64,000 nucleotides of DNA from Podospora pseudoanserina (Eukaryota > Ascomycota > Sordariomycetes > Sordariales > Podosporaceae), in the NCBI RefSeq assembly GCF_035222485.1, contig NC_085925.1, positions 1,116,001 to 1,180,000 on the forward strand, read 5' to 3'. Positions 49,778-61,200 of the stretch are shown here, in pieces. A program made the position numbers and the translations under genes. The notes beneath the pieces were generated by a model. That model was not told the origin of the DNA, ran no database searches, and saw only the letters and a list, made by a program, of their open reading frames with translations. Every line of letters begins with the position of its first letter. The stretch's first letter is position 1.

Positions 49778-52700
49778 ATGACGACTCCATCCCTCAGCCT
49801 AGAAGAATGGCGCGCCCAGGTCTCAGCCATGAAATCAGCCGTCGCCGCGGCCAACCTCAAACCATCACCCCCGACGAACAGCGACAACGAAGGCGACTGG
49901 ACAGACGACGAGATTGAGCCCCGGCACCCCAGAAACGGGGACATCTGGGACTTCATCTCGGACGACGACGACCTCCTCTCCGACAGTGATGACTCTAAGG
50001 ACATCTCCAGCGGTGGTGACGACCAGTTCAGCGGCCGGCCTTCCAGTTCGGAAACGGTTTACGACCTGAACTGGTTGGCGGCGAAATGCCAAAACCACCC
50101 CTCCGGTCTTGACGCCCAAGCATTAGAGGGGCAGATTCTGGAAATTTTGACAGCGGGAAAGAGGTCGGAAGAGGAGGTGCAAAGCCAACTGACTGACCTG
50201 ATCGGTTTTGACGACTTGGACTTTGTGGTCGAGTTGTCTCTGCACAGGGGCGAGGTTGTTGCCGCTGCTGCCTCAGAGAGGTCTGGCACCCGGTTGCTGA
50301 CAAAAGCTCAGAGGCAGGAGCAGTTACGGGAAAGGGATCGGTTGCACAAGGGCCGAAAGTTGCAACAGGCACGGGAAAAGGAGGAGGAGTACCCCCACGT
50401 TTACAAACAATACCATGGTGGAAACACGCTGTCGCACAGCGGGCACAAGTACAAGCTCCCACCCAACAGCCAGAGGTTGGAGTTTGAAAAGCACGAGGAG
50501 TATGTCATCCCCGCGGGGCGGGCGGGGACGCTGTGGCCGGGGCACAGGCTTGTCAGCATCAAGGAGCTGGATGGGCTTTGCCGGGGGACGTTTAGGGGGT
50601 ATGAGAGTCTGAATCGGATGCAGAGCTTGGTTTACCCGGTTGCGTACAAGACGGGGGAGAACATGCTGATCTGTGCGCCGACGGGGGCGGGAAAGACGGA
50701 TGCTGCGATGTTGACTGTGCTGCAGACGGTGGGGCAGTATCTGACGCCGAGTCCTGGGGAGGTTCATGACGCGAGCGAGTTTGGGGTTGATCTGGCAGAG
50801 TTCAAGATTGTGTATGTCGCGCCGATGAAGGCACTGGCGGCCGAGATTACGGAGAAGTTGGGGAAGAGGTTGGCTTGGTTGGGGGTCAGGGTGAGGGAGT
50901 ACACGGGTGATATGCACCTGACGAAGAGGGAGGTGGTGGAGACGCAGGTTATTGTTACGACGCCGGAGAAGTGGGACGTGGTTACACGAAAAGGGACGGG
51001 GGATACCGAGTTGGTGCAGAAGGTCAGGTTGTTGATCATTGATGAGGTGCATATGCTTCATGATGAGAGGGGTGCGGTGTTGGAGAGTCTGGTGGCGAGG
51101 ACGCAGAGGCAGGTGGAGAGCACGCAGAGCTTGATTCGTATTGTTGGGTTGAGTGCCACGCTGCCGAATTATGTGGACGTGGCCGACTTTTTGGGCGTGA
51201 ACAAGCAGAGGGGGTTGTTTTATTTTGATTCGAGCTTCAGACCGGTGCCGTTGGAGCAGCACTTTTTGGGCGTGAAGGGGAAGGCGGGGACGAGGCAGTC
51301 GAGAGACAACATTGACGAGGTGGCGTTTGAGAAGGTGAGGGAGATGCTGGAAGAGGGGCATCAGGTCATGGTCTTTGTCCATTCGAGGAGGGACACGCAG
51401 GCGACGGCCAAGATGCTGTATGAGAAGGCTACGGATCAGGCTTGTGTCGGGTTGTTTGATCCGAGTGGGAGTGAGAAGTTTGAGGCGGCGATGAGGGATG
51501 TGAAGCAGACGAAGGCGAGGGAGATTAGGGACTTGGTGCCAAAGGGGCTGGGCATTCACCATGCAGGTATGGCGAGGTCGGACCGGAACTTGATGGAGAG
51601 GTTGTTTGGGGAGGGTGTGATCAAGGTCTTGTGCTGTACGGCAACGTTGGCGTGGGGCGTCAACCTGCCGGCGGCGGCGGTTATCATCAAGGGGACCCAG
51701 GTCTACAGTGCCCAGGAGGGCAAGTTTGTGGACCTGGGCATTCTGGATGTGCTGCAGATCTTTGGTCGTGCTGGTCGTCCCCAGTTTGAGGATACTGGTA
51801 TTGGCATGATCTGCACGACGCACGACAGGCTGGCTCATTACCTCACTGCCGTGACCGACCAGCTACCGATCGAGTCCAAGTTCTCGGCCAAGTTGGTGGA
51901 CAACTTGAATGCTGAGATTGCGCTGGGCACTGTCACCTCGATCAACGATGCCGTCAAGTGGATCGGTTACTCGTATCTGTTTGTGCGGATGAGGAGGAAC
52001 CCGATGGCCTATGGTATCGACTGGTCCGAGTACAGCGACGACCCTCAACTGGTCCAAAGACGACGCAAGCTGGCCATTCAAGCTGCCCGGACGCTTCGGC
52101 AAAGTCAGATGATCATCTTCAACGAGACGACCGAGGAGCTGCGCAGCAAGGACGTCGGCCGTATTGCCAGCCAATACTACATTCAACACACCAGCATCCA
52201 AATCTTCAACTCGCTGATGAAGTGGGATTCGGCCGAGAAGGACATCCTCATGATGATTGCCATGTCTGGCGAGTTTGACAACATTCAGTCGAGAAACAAC
52301 GAGGCCGACGAGCTGTCGCGGATGAAGGCGAACCAGCACTTTATCCCGTACGAGATCAAGGGCGGCATTGACACACCGCAGACAAAGACCAATATCCTGC
52401 TGCAGGCATACATCTCAAGGCTCCAGCCAGAGGACTTTGCGCTGACAAACGACTTGAATTATGTTGCTCAGCAGGCCGGCCGTATCTGCCGGGCTCTGTT
52501 CATGATTGCGCTGAACAGGAGATGGGGGTACCAGTGCTTGGTTCTGTTGACCATGGCCAAGTCGATTGAGAAGCGGATTTGGGCTTTCCAGCATCCGTTC
52601 CATCAGTTCGATCTCCCCAAGCCGGTTCTGAACAGCCTGGACGCGAAGGAGGCTTTGTCGATTGAATCGATGCGCGAGATGGAGCCGGCCGAGATTGGGA

Positions 52701-55700
52701 ATCTGGTCAATAACTTCAAGACGGGCCACAAGATTGCCAAGTTGCTTGACAACTTCCCCACGTTGAGCATCGAGGCCGAGATTGCGCCCTTGAACCGGGA
52801 TGTCTTGAGAATCAGGCTGTTTGTCACTCCTGATTTCCGCTGGAATGATTACCTTCATGGGACCTCGGAGTCGTACTACATCTGGGTTGAGAACTCGGAG
52901 ACGTCTGAGATCTATCATCATGAGTTCTTCATCCTTAGTAGGAGGAGGTTGCATGATGATCATGAGCTCAACTTTACGATTCCGCTGAGCGATCCGCTGC
53001 CGAATCAGATTTACGTCAGGGCGGTGTCTGACCGATGGCTTGGTGCTGAGACGGTCACTGCTGTTTCTTTCCAGCATCTCATCAGGCCGGACACCGAGAG
53101 CGTGTACACGGATCTCCTGAACCTTCAGCCTCTGCCTGTTTCGGCTCTCAAGAACCCGGCCCTGGAGGAGCTGTACGCCCAGCGCTTCCGGTACTTCAAC
53201 CCCATGCAGACGCAGTTGTTCCACACGCTGTACCACCGACCAGTCAACGTTCTGCTGGGTTCGCCAACAGGCAGCGGCAAGACTGTGGCTGCCGAACTGG
53301 CCATGTGGTGGGCTTTCCGGGAGCGTCCTGGGTCAAAGGTGGTTTATATCGCTCCCATGAAGGCCCTCGTCCGCGAGCGTGTCAAGGACTGGGGCGACCG
53401 CCTTGCCAAACCATTGGGGCTGAGGCTGGTAGAGTTGACGGGTGACAATACTCCCGACACCCGGACCATTCAAGACGCTGATATCATCATCACCACTCCC
53501 GAGAAGTGGGATGGCATCTCGCGTAGTTGGCAGACGAGAGGATACGTCCGAAAGGTTAGTCTGGTCGTTATTGACGAGATTCATCTGCTGGCTGGTGACC
53601 GCGGTCCTATTTTGGAGATTATTGTGTCGCGCATGAACTACATCGCTGCGTCGACAAAGAATGCCGTCAGGCTGTTGGGCATGTCGACTGCTTGCGCCAA
53701 TGCGACTGACTTGGGGAACTGGCTAGGTGTGAAAGGGGAGGAGGGCCTGTTCAACTTTAGGCACTCGGTTCGTCCAGTGCCGCTGGAGTTGTATATCGAT
53801 GGGTTCCCAGAGGTTAGAGGCTTCTGTCCGCTGATGCAGTCTATGAACCGGCCTACTTTCCTGGCTATCTTGAATCATAGTCCGGAGAAGCCCGTTATCG
53901 TCTTTGTGCCGTCCCGTCGGCAGACGAGGTTGACGGCCAAGGATCTGATCAATCTGTGCGGTATGGAGGACAACCCGAGACGGTTCTTGAGCATGGACGA
54001 AGATGACTTGCAGGGTGTCTTGTCTCGGGTCAAGGACGAGGCTCTCAAGGAGGCCATCAGCTTTGGAATTGGTCTGCATCATGCCGGTCTGGTCGAGGGC
54101 GACAGGCAGATCGCCGAGGAGCTGTTCCTCAACAACAAGATCCAGATCTTGATCGCGACGAGCACGCTGGCTTGGGGTGTCAACTTGCCAGCTCACTTGG
54201 TCGTGGTCAAGGGAACGCAGTTCTACGACGCCAAGATTGAGGCGTACAAGGACATGGACTTGACGGATGTGCTGCAGATGTTGGGTCGTGCTGGTCGCCC
54301 GCAGTTCGACAGCTCTGGTGTTGCTCGCATCTTTACGCAAGACTCCAAGAAGGACTTTTACAAGCACTTCTTGCACACCGGCTTCCCGGTTGAGTCGTCG
54401 CTGCACACGGTGCTGGACAACCATTTGTGTGCTGAGATTTGCGCCGAGACGATCATCACCAAGCAGGATGCGTTGGACTACCTGACGTGGACGTTTTTCT
54501 TCAGACGCTTGCACAAGAATCCGTCATATTATGGGCTGGAGATCTCTGCCGAGGAGCACAACACCACTACGGCTCAGCAGCTGGCCAACGAGTTTATGAT
54601 CTCCATGGTGGACTCTTCGCTCCATGAGCTGACAGTGTCAAAGTGCGTGGAGGTTTACCCCAACGGGGATGTCGACCCTACACCCTTAGGCAAGATCATG
54701 TCCTACTACTATCTCTCCCACAAAACCATCCGCCAGCTCGTCAAGAAAGCCAAACCCCAAGCCGCCTTCATCGACGTCCTGTCATGGATGTCCATCGCGA
54801 CCGAATACGACGAACTCCCCGTCCGGCACAACGAAGACCTCATCAACGCCGAGCTATCCAAGAACCTCCCCTTCCCAGGGACAGCCTTCGGTCTGCCCAT
54901 GTGGGATCCCCATGTCAAGGCTTTTTTGCTGTTGCAAGCTCACATGTCGGGGATTACGCTGCCGATTACCGATTACGTCGGTGATCAGACTTCGGTATTG
55001 GATCAGTCAGTTCGTATCATCCAAGCCGGCATCGACGTCATGGCCGAACTGGGTTACCTCTCCTCTCTCAAATCGTTTGCTTCCCTCCTCCAGGCAGTAA
55101 AGGGTGGCATCTGGCCTGACGAGGACCCCGTCTCCTTGTTGCCGGGAGTCTCACTCTCTGCAAACAACAAGCGCAAACCCACGCCGTTGCGGGACATCGC
55201 GAGGATGTCCCGCAACCAGAACCAACTCGATCGTCTTGCTCACGAGCTTCACGTCCCGAGTTCTGCAATCGCCAAGTTCAAAAAAGCGGCGGCTTGCCTG
55301 CCTGATGTGAATGTCAGTGTCGACGATGTGAGAAACACGTCTTTGACCGTCACCTTGAGGCGTCAGAACCCCATCACGGAAAGGGAGGGGAGGATCTACG
55401 CGCCAAAGTATCCCAAGCCACAGACAGAGGGGTATTTTGTTATTGTTGGGGATTTGGCCACGGACGAGGTGGTGGCTGTCAAGAGGGTGGGTTGGAGTGG
55501 ACGGCAGGTTAGAGACAAAAATGGGAAGAGAAACCCCGTTGAGATTGGGGACAGGCCGACGGCGAGAGTGGTGATCAAGTTGCCTGAGTGGGAGGGCAAG
55601 AGGAGGTATGATGTTTTGGTGGTGAGTGATGGGTATGTGGGTGTGGAGTGGGGGGTTAAGGCTGATGTGCCGGGGAAGCCGGTGGTGGATGTCGATGTCG

Positions 55701-55753
55701 GGGGGAAGGAGAAAGGGAAGATGCCTCAGGGGCAGGAAGGGGAGATGAGTTGA
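49778..55753 (+). CDS. SLH1: Ski2-like tandem helicase Slh1/ASCC3 (ribosome quality-control trigger complex)
   Basis: Two-cassette superfamily 2 helicase that splits collided ribosomes. Intronless; 1991 residues from the ATG at 49778 (MTTPSLSLEEWRAQVSAMKS), close to yeast Slh1 (1967). The frame is open upstream to 49688, but the sequence there is leader-like. Cassette 1: LICAPTGAGKTDAAML (Walker A, about 300), LLIIDEVHMLHDE (DEVH, about 419), IFGRAGRPQ (about 659), then a Sec63/winged-helix part (FNSLMKWDSAEKDILMMIAM). Cassette 2: LLGSPTGSGKTVAAEL (about 1160), VVIDEIHLLAGDRG (DEIH, about 1264), MLGRAGRPQ (about 1499), second Sec63 domain to the end. Cassette 2 keeps its Walker A and B residues, so it looks catalytically complete. 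Brr2 is the closest alternative; the N-terminus and length favour Slh1. Converges with ERG1 (204 nt). Confidence 0.95.
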   Translation: MTTPSLSLEEWRAQVSAMKSAVAAANLKPSPPTNSDNEGDWTDDEIEPRHPRNGDIWDFISDDDDLLSDSDDSKDISSGGDDQFSGRPSSSETVYDLNWLAAKCQNHPSGLDAQALEGQILEILTAGKRSEEEVQSQLTDLIGFDDLDFVVELSLHRGEVVAAAASERSGTRLLTKAQRQEQLRERDRLHKGRKLQQAREKEEEYPHVYKQYHGGNTLSHSGHKYKLPPNSQRLEFEKHEEYVIPAGRAGTLWPGHRLVSIKELDGLCRGTFRGYESLNRMQSLVYPVAYKTGENMLICAPTGAGKTDAAMLTVLQTVGQYLTPSPGEVHDASEFGVDLAEFKIVYVAPMKALAAEITEKLGKRLAWLGVRVREYTGDMHLTKREVVETQVIVTTPEKWDVVTRKGTGDTELVQKVRLLIIDEVHMLHDERGAVLESLVARTQRQVESTQSLIRIVGLSATLPNYVDVADFLGVNKQRGLFYFDSSFRPVPLEQHFLGVKGKAGTRQSRDNIDEVAFEKVREMLEEGHQVMVFVHSRRDTQATAKMLYEKATDQACVGLFDPSGSEKFEAAMRDVKQTKAREIRDLVPKGLGIHHAGMARSDRNLMERLFGEGVIKVLCCTATLAWGVNLPAAAVIIKGTQVYSAQEGKFVDLGILDVLQIFGRAGRPQFEDTGIGMICTTHDRLAHYLTAVTDQLPIESKFSAKLVDNLNAEIALGTVTSINDAVKWIGYSYLFVRMRRNPMAYGIDWSEYSDDPQLVQRRRKLAIQAARTLRQSQMIIFNETTEELRSKDVGRIASQYYIQHTSIQIFNSLMKWDSAEKDILMMIAMSGEFDNIQSRNNEADELSRMKANQHFIPYEIKGGIDTPQTKTNILLQAYISRLQPEDFALTNDLNYVAQQAGRICRALFMIALNRRWGYQCLVLLTMAKSIEKRIWAFQHPFHQFDLPKPVLNSLDAKEALSIESMREMEPAEIGNLVNNFKTGHKIAKLLDNFPTLSIEAEIAPLNRDVLRIRLFVTPDFRWNDYLHGTSESYYIWVENSETSEIYHHEFFILSRRRLHDDHELNFTIPLSDPLPNQIYVRAVSDRWLGAETVTAVSFQHLIRPDTESVYTDLLNLQPLPVSALKNPALEELYAQRFRYFNPMQTQLFHTLYHRPVNVLLGSPTGSGKTVAAELAMWWAFRERPGSKVVYIAPMKALVRERVKDWGDRLAKPLGLRLVELTGDNTPDTRTIQDADIIITTPEKWDGISRSWQTRGYVRKVSLVVIDEIHLLAGDRGPILEIIVSRMNYIAASTKNAVRLLGMSTACANATDLGNWLGVKGEEGLFNFRHSVRPVPLELYIDGFPEVRGFCPLMQSMNRPTFLAILNHSPEKPVIVFVPSRRQTRLTAKDLINLCGMEDNPRRFLSMDEDDLQGVLSRVKDEALKEAISFGIGLHHAGLVEGDRQIAEELFLNNKIQILIATSTLAWGVNLPAHLVVVKGTQFYDAKIEAYKDMDLTDVLQMLGRAGRPQFDSSGVARIFTQDSKKDFYKHFLHTGFPVESSLHTVLDNHLCAEICAETIITKQDALDYLTWTFFFRRLHKNPSYYGLEISAEEHNTTTAQQLANEFMISMVDSSLHELTVSKCVEVYPNGDVDPTPLGKIMSYYYLSHKTIRQLVKKAKPQAAFIDVLSWMSIATEYDELPVRHNEDLINAELSKNLPFPGTAFGLPMWDPHVKAFLLLQAHMSGITLPITDYVGDQTSVLDQSVRIIQAGIDVMAELGYLSSLKSFASLLQAVKGGIWPDEDPVSLLPGVSLSANNKRKPTPLRDIARMSRNQNQLDRLAHELHVPSSAIAKFKKAAACLPDVNVSVDDVRNTSLTVTLRRQNPITEREGRIYAPKYPKPQTEGYFVIVGDLATDEVVAVKRVGWSGRQVRDKNGKRNPVEIGDRPTARVVIKLPEWEGKRRYDVLVVSDGYVGVEWGVKADVPGKPVVDVDVGGKEKGKMPQGQEGEMS

Positions 55754-55957
55754 GTTAAGACATGGAAATAAGAGATGGGTTCCAGAGGTTCGAGAAGTTG
55801 TCCAAATAAAAGGCTCACAAATACATGAATCGAATATAACGTACACACACCAATAAACAACACTACGAGAATCTGCGAGAATAAAACCTGTCTTTGAAAC
55901 ATCTCTTCATTACCATTACTAATATAATAACCTTCTTTCTTCGCCTATCTTTTATCC
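55754..55957. terminator. Convergent 3' ends of SLH1 and ERG1
   Basis: 204 nt between stop codons of converging genes. AT-rich with AATAAA-like signals on the + strand (AATAAA near 55804-55809 and 55853-55858), fitting polyadenylation of SLH1 and possibly overlapping transcripts. Confidence 0.5.
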
Positions 55958-57529
55958 TCATATTCCCCCCCCTTTCCCTCCCAATTTCCAACCAAAACCA
56001 TCACATCCCACCCATCCATCCCCCCCCTCCCCCCTACCACAACTCCGTCCCAAAACCGGCAAAAACACCACGCAAGCCTTCCACAAAATCATCACCGCCT
56101 GAACAACCGCCAGCGGCAACATCACCGCCCCCAAAACCACATTCCCCCCGCACAACTCGACAGTGTTCATCCAGATCGCCAAAAACGCCACGGTAAAAAA
56201 ATGCCTAGCCAGCACCAACGGCCTCTGCATCATCCCCCCCATCAGCGCAACCGGCTCGTCCGTCCTACCCATCTGAAAATACCGAAAACACCCCCTCTGC
56301 AGCGCCCTCAGCTGCCAATCATTCGCCGCAAACAGGCTGTACAACGCCTGCGCCAAAACATTGATAATGCTCGTCAGGCTCTTCCGGCGGTAGTGAAACG
56401 TGCTCATTGCCGACGCCACCGCTCCGTGATCAGACAGGTTAGGGATTTGCTCCGGGGAGAGCAGATCCGACAAGACAACCACGTCGTTGAACGCGACAGT
56501 CATGCCTCCCCCCGTCAAGGGGTGGCGCATATTGTGCGCGTCTCCCAGGACTAAAACGCCAGGGGTGGTTGTCTGTTTCGTGGGCGGGAGCCAGCTGTTT
56601 GGCATTGATTTCGGAATCTTCCCGTCGGCGAGCGCCTTGACAACGGAGGGTTGGACTGATTTAGGGAGGGCAGGCAAAACGACGTTTTGGATGTATCCCC
56701 TCACTCCCCCGTTCTGAGGGGAGGCAGCCGCGCAGTCGAGTGGGACGTCGATCAAAGCCCTGGTTTCGCGAGTGCCGATTTGGTAGAGCAGGACGACCGA
56801 CGCGTCCCCGATGCAGACGTGGCCGTAGTATTGCGGGGGGAAATCACAGTCGATCAACTCCAACGCATAAAACTTTGACTTGACGATGGGGGTCTTGTTC
56901 AGAAGCGGTTGTCTGAACTTGCTGGCGTAACCATCCGCCACGATGGTCAAGGGAGCAAAGAAGGCCTCTTCCTTCTTGAGGTTCTTCTCCTTGTCTGTTG
57001 TCGTCCTCGTCTTCACACCTAGTACCTCCCCTCCCTTTTGGACGAGATCTGTCACCTCTGTTTCGAAAACAGTGATATTCGGATGCTCATGACACGCCTT
57101 CCTCAGCTGCATGATGAACCTCCCGTGGTGAAACGCCCTCCCCTCTGGCCCTCTCCTGTCTCTCTTCTGCCCTCTTGTCACCACGACGTTTCCCTCCGGC
57201 GAGACAGTAGGGTATGGGATCGCGACGTCATCACCGCGGTACAAGACGTGGTAGCCGTAGCAAGGGATAGCATCGATGCCCTCCAGGCATTTCCCCAGGC
57301 CGAGTTTCTTGAGGGCGGCTACACCGCCCGGCTGGAGGAGTTCGCCTACGATGCGGTCGGGCTCGTGGAGCCAGCGCTCGAGGAGGATGACGGAGCGGCC
57401 TTGGTTTGCGAAAGAGAACGCGGCTGCGCAGCCGAAGACGCCGGCGCCGATGAAGACGATGTCCGCTTCGTGGTGTTGCTCGCGGCGGGTGCGCTCGTGG
57501 TCGAGGGCGGATTTTGGTTTGGAGGCCAT
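55958..57529 (-). CDS. ERG1: Squalene epoxidase (ERG1)
   Basis: FAD monooxygenase converting squalene to 2,3-oxidosqualene at the ER or lipid droplets; the target of terbinafine. A single exon of 523 residues. Motifs: ADIVFIGAGVFGCAAAFSFA (GxGxxG, residues 28-33), ERWLHEPDRIVGELLQPGG, the DG motif IVADGYASKFR, and LGDAHNMRHPLTGGGMTVA (GD motif, about 323). The C-terminus has hydrophobic segments (ARHFFTVAFLAIWMNTVEL, LGAVMLPLAVVQAVMILW) for membrane association. The last 25 residues are Gly-rich and family-unlike. The start MASKPKSALDHERTRRE at 57529 is the first in-frame Met. Confidence 0.96.
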   Translation of the reverse strand: MASKPKSALDHERTRREQHHEADIVFIGAGVFGCAAAFSFANQGRSVILLERWLHEPDRIVGELLQPGGVAALKKLGLGKCLEGIDAIPCYGYHVLYRGDDVAIPYPTVSPEGNVVVTRGQKRDRRGPEGRAFHHGRFIMQLRKACHEHPNITVFETEVTDLVQKGGEVLGVKTRTTTDKEKNLKKEEAFFAPLTIVADGYASKFRQPLLNKTPIVKSKFYALELIDCDFPPQYYGHVCIGDASVVLLYQIGTRETRALIDVPLDCAAASPQNGGVRGYIQNVVLPALPKSVQPSVVKALADGKIPKSMPNSWLPPTKQTTTPGVLVLGDAHNMRHPLTGGGMTVAFNDVVVLSDLLSPEQIPNLSDHGAVASAMSTFHYRRKSLTSIINVLAQALYSLFAANDWQLRALQRGCFRYFQMGRTDEPVALMGGMMQRPLVLARHFFTVAFLAIWMNTVELCGGNVVLGAVMLPLAVVQAVMILWKACVVFLPVLGRSCGRGEGGDGWVGCDGFGWKLGGKGGGI

Positions 57530-58253
57530 GATGATGGGCGGTATGTGTTGTGTGTTTTGCGGAATAGGTGAGAGGGGACGGGGAGGGAGAAAATATCAGA
57601 CGAACGGTGAGGTCACCGTGGTGTCGTCGTGGCGGAAAAGAAAGGAATTGGCTTTTGGCGATTAAGTTTAGAGTAGAAGGTTGCAAACAAAACAACAAAA
57701 GTCCCGCGAAAAAACCAGCGCCTTTTAGACCGCCTCCCAATTCCTCTAATCGTGATTCGTCAATGGGGGGTCGGAGCTTTCTCTCTCTCTATCTCTCTCT
57801 CTCTGTCTCTTCAAGAACACGAAAAGCAAAAGAAAGCAAAAAATAAAACAAAAAGTGGTGTGTGTTTCCTGGCTCTCGAAATTGACCTCCAACCGATCTC
57901 GACGACAAATCGTCCCATGGCGGGAAGCACCGCTCATCGCCCCCGGTCCCAGCCAACCAATCACCGCCCGAGCGCATGGGCCCCCTTTTCCCCTTCTGCG
58001 CGTTCTTGCCCCTGACAAGCCCCACCTACCGCGACCCGACCGCTTCCAGAAATTCACATGTCAGTCGATGGCCAAGACGCTTGAACTCCAATTGCGTGGC
58101 CTGTTTTTATTCAAATATGATCATATTCGTCAATTTTTTCATGTTACATTTGTTTCCCTTTTTCGAATCCCCTAGTTCCCAAAAACCTGCCGATAATGCA
58201 ATATGCTTGGTATATATGTATTGTACAACGACCCCCCCCCCCTTTCCCAACCC
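57530..58253. promoter_or_regulatory. ERG1 upstream region / PPR-gene 3' flank
   Basis: Between the ERG1 start and the PPR-protein stop, both on the minus strand. A CT microsatellite (about 57778-57810) and a CCAATCA box (about 57956-57962) are visible. Sterol-regulatory sites cannot be called reliably by eye. Confidence 0.35.
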
Positions 58254-61200
58254 TTACGCTTGGGTCAACACCAAATACGAAGCATCCCGGCTCTCTATCC
58301 TCCCCTCCTTCCCATAGGTACTATTCAACCAAGGGATCTCGTCAAAGTCCACCGGCGGATACCCAGCAGCAAGCGCGCTCTCCTTCATAACCCTCAGCGC
58401 ATCCGTGCGCAGTCGTGCAGCGTCCACCCTCAGTGTCTCCCTTGCTTCGACAATGGCTTTGATCGCCTTCTCCAGAACCTCATAGGCCTGCTCTTGTTTC
58501 GACTTTGCTGTCGTAGACTCTGGGTTCGGCTCGAACCTCTTGACGTAGGTAAACGCCGTCTTGAGCATGTTGAGGCAGGCAGTGTCCTCTTTGTAAGTGC
58601 TGCTCAGAGCCCGCCCAATCGCTAGCTTCAGCCTCGCCACGTCGAGGAGTTTGGTTGCCGCACTGAGGATGATGCCAAAGTTGGCGAGGTTATAGCACGG
58701 TGATTCACCTTTGGCCTTGGCGGCATGAGCAGCGTAGACTATCGCTCCAGAGTAGAACCGCATTGTGAGGCATATCCTCGCTGCTTGGTGCAGTGCCGTG
58801 TCTGTGGGGTTGATCCCTAGCTCTTCCATGCCTCTGAGGCTATCCTGAACAACCATCAGCATGCGACTTGGGTGCCACGCCTTCCTTTCCCTCTTCATGT
58901 CTGTGAAGAGGTTGTGAATCTTCCAGCCAACGATATAATTGATGATTCCCTCCGTCTCAAGCCCATTGTCTTGTGCATCCCGCACGAGTTCGTACGCGTC
59001 TTGATAGCTATCCGGCTCAGCCTGCAGCTGCGCCTGAACCGCCAGCCGCAGTGTACCATGGGAGACATCCATCCCCTCGTGTCGAGACACCCTGTACATC
59101 CTCAATGCCACCCTCGGGTGACCGTACGTCAGATGCTCCTTCATAACCAGCGCGAGCTCCCTCGCGTCCGCACACTTGCCCTTGTGCGGCAAAATATTGC
59201 GCTCAACACGTAGAGACAACAACCTCCCCCTCGTCGCCCTCCCCCCGCTCCCATCCCCCAACGCCGCCCTCACCATCACCGTCTCGGTGTACCTATCCGC
59301 AAACTTCGGACTCAGCAACCTCAGCTTCCGATAAAGCGTCCTCAAATCCCTAAACGGCATCTTCCACTCCCTCCTCAGAACCGTCAAAATAACATTGCTA
59401 AACGCCGCATCCACCTCAAACCCCAACCCAGCACAGTACTCCAACCACTCCACCATCCTGCCCACATCCCTCCCCTTCGCATATTTCGCCCCCATCACAC
59501 TGAAGATGTAATTGTTCAGCGGCACCCCCAACCCCTCCACATACCCCCTCAAAAACCCATCCGTCTCCTCCACCGTATGCCCATCCGCATACGCCTTCAG
59601 CACCGGCACAAAAACCTGACTGTAATTCTTCATCCCCTCCGGATCGTCCTCCTCAACCTTCATCCTCTCAAAAATCGCCCTCACCGCCTCCCAGTCCCCC
59701 CCGGCAGCATAATGCCTCGCAAAAACCCCCAGCATCCTCACATCCTCAAAAACCACAAACCCATCCGCCGCCGACTTTTCAAAATACCACTCCGCCAACG
59801 CCTCCTCCCCAGCCTCGAGAGAAATCTCCACCATGACCCGGTACAGCGCATCAGGGTAGAGGACCTCCTTCTTGATGCCCGCCTCCTCCCCAAGGGTATC
59901 AAACAGCCTCTGAGTCCCGCCAAAATCCTTATTCCTCCTCCAGTGCGCCACCAGCAACCTCGTAGCCAGCTCGGACGGCATCTTAAAGTCGATACCCCTA
60001 TACAGTTTTCTCAGCGTGTGCAACACATCATCTGCCCGGTGGTTGTGCGCCTTTTCAACGCAATCGACCGCCAGCCTGGCGATGTCATACAGCGACACCG
60101 AGTCCGGCATGCAGTTTGCGTAATTGAACCGGAATATCTGGATCGCCATCTTGTAGCTGTGTTGCTCGGCCAGTTTGGTCAAATACCAATGCGTGAACTC
60201 GGGAGTTGCGTCCCCCATACGGAGGGCATAACCATGGCACCGCCGATAAATTTCTCGGCCGTTGATGAGGTGGCCAGCCGCGAATCTCGCTTCAAGCAGC
60301 CTCCGGCCGGTTTCGTGGAGGCCGGGGTCAACCACGGGGGTTCGGTCCGCAATTTTGGGACGGTAGACCACCGCGGCGAGGTCAAGGATGCGCAGGCGCG
60401 CGTCTTGGTTGGATTTGAGGGTTTCGGCGTGGGCCAGGAGGGAGCGGATGAGGGAGGATGGTTCAAAGGCGTAGTAATCGATTTCGTTGATTTTTCCGCT
60501 TCGCAGGACTCGTGCGAGGACATTGCCTGCTTCTTCGAGCATGCCTGCTTCTTGGCAGGTTCTGCAGAGGAGGGCGGTGCCGGATAACCAGCCGGGTTGT
60601 CCTGTGATGGCGCTTTCAGAGTTTTCTAGGACGAATTGAACGACGTGGCCGAGCCGGGTTGCGTTTTTGGAGATGCAGGCCTCCTGGATTAACCTCAGGA
60701 TCTTTATTGTCGAAGGGAACTGAAGGGACTGGACGGTGTTGAGCCACGAGAGGGAAGCGGTTAAGTCGGTAGTCTGTCCAGTCGTCTTTCCTTCAAGCTG
60801 TGTCGTCGATACTGTGTTGGTGGGCACATCGGGAACACCTGCGCCGGTGGTAGCCTTCCTCTGAATGGAGGAGATATCCCGAAACGACCTCGCCTTCGCA
60901 GAAGCCTGATGCTCCCTATACCATTCCGGAACCGCCACCGACCTCTTCACTCCCTCCTCCCGCCCATCCCGCCACGCCGCAGCATTGAACTCGGCAAAAG
61001 GGTCCAATTCCGGCGGTTCAGCCACCAGCTCTACATCCCCCATCCCCCCTCCCACCTCACCCTCCACCCCAGCATCTCTCTTCTCCTGCTTCTCCAAACA
61101 AGCCCTTCCAGACTCTCCCCCCCCATCCGCAGGCGAAAGCACAACCGGCTCCTCATCAACCTGCACAGCCCGCTCCTGCAACACCCTCAACCTCGTCCTC

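Noticed and set aside
50324-51838. 504-codon open frame on the minus strand
   Set aside because: It lies wholly antisense to SLH1; its Arg/Gln/His/Pro/Leu-rich translation is the usual shadow of a G-rich coding strand.
57950-57970. Possible sterol-regulatory (SREBP-type) site upstream of ERG1
   Set aside because: The AATCACCGCCC match is poor and about 430 nt from the start; not separable from chance by eye.
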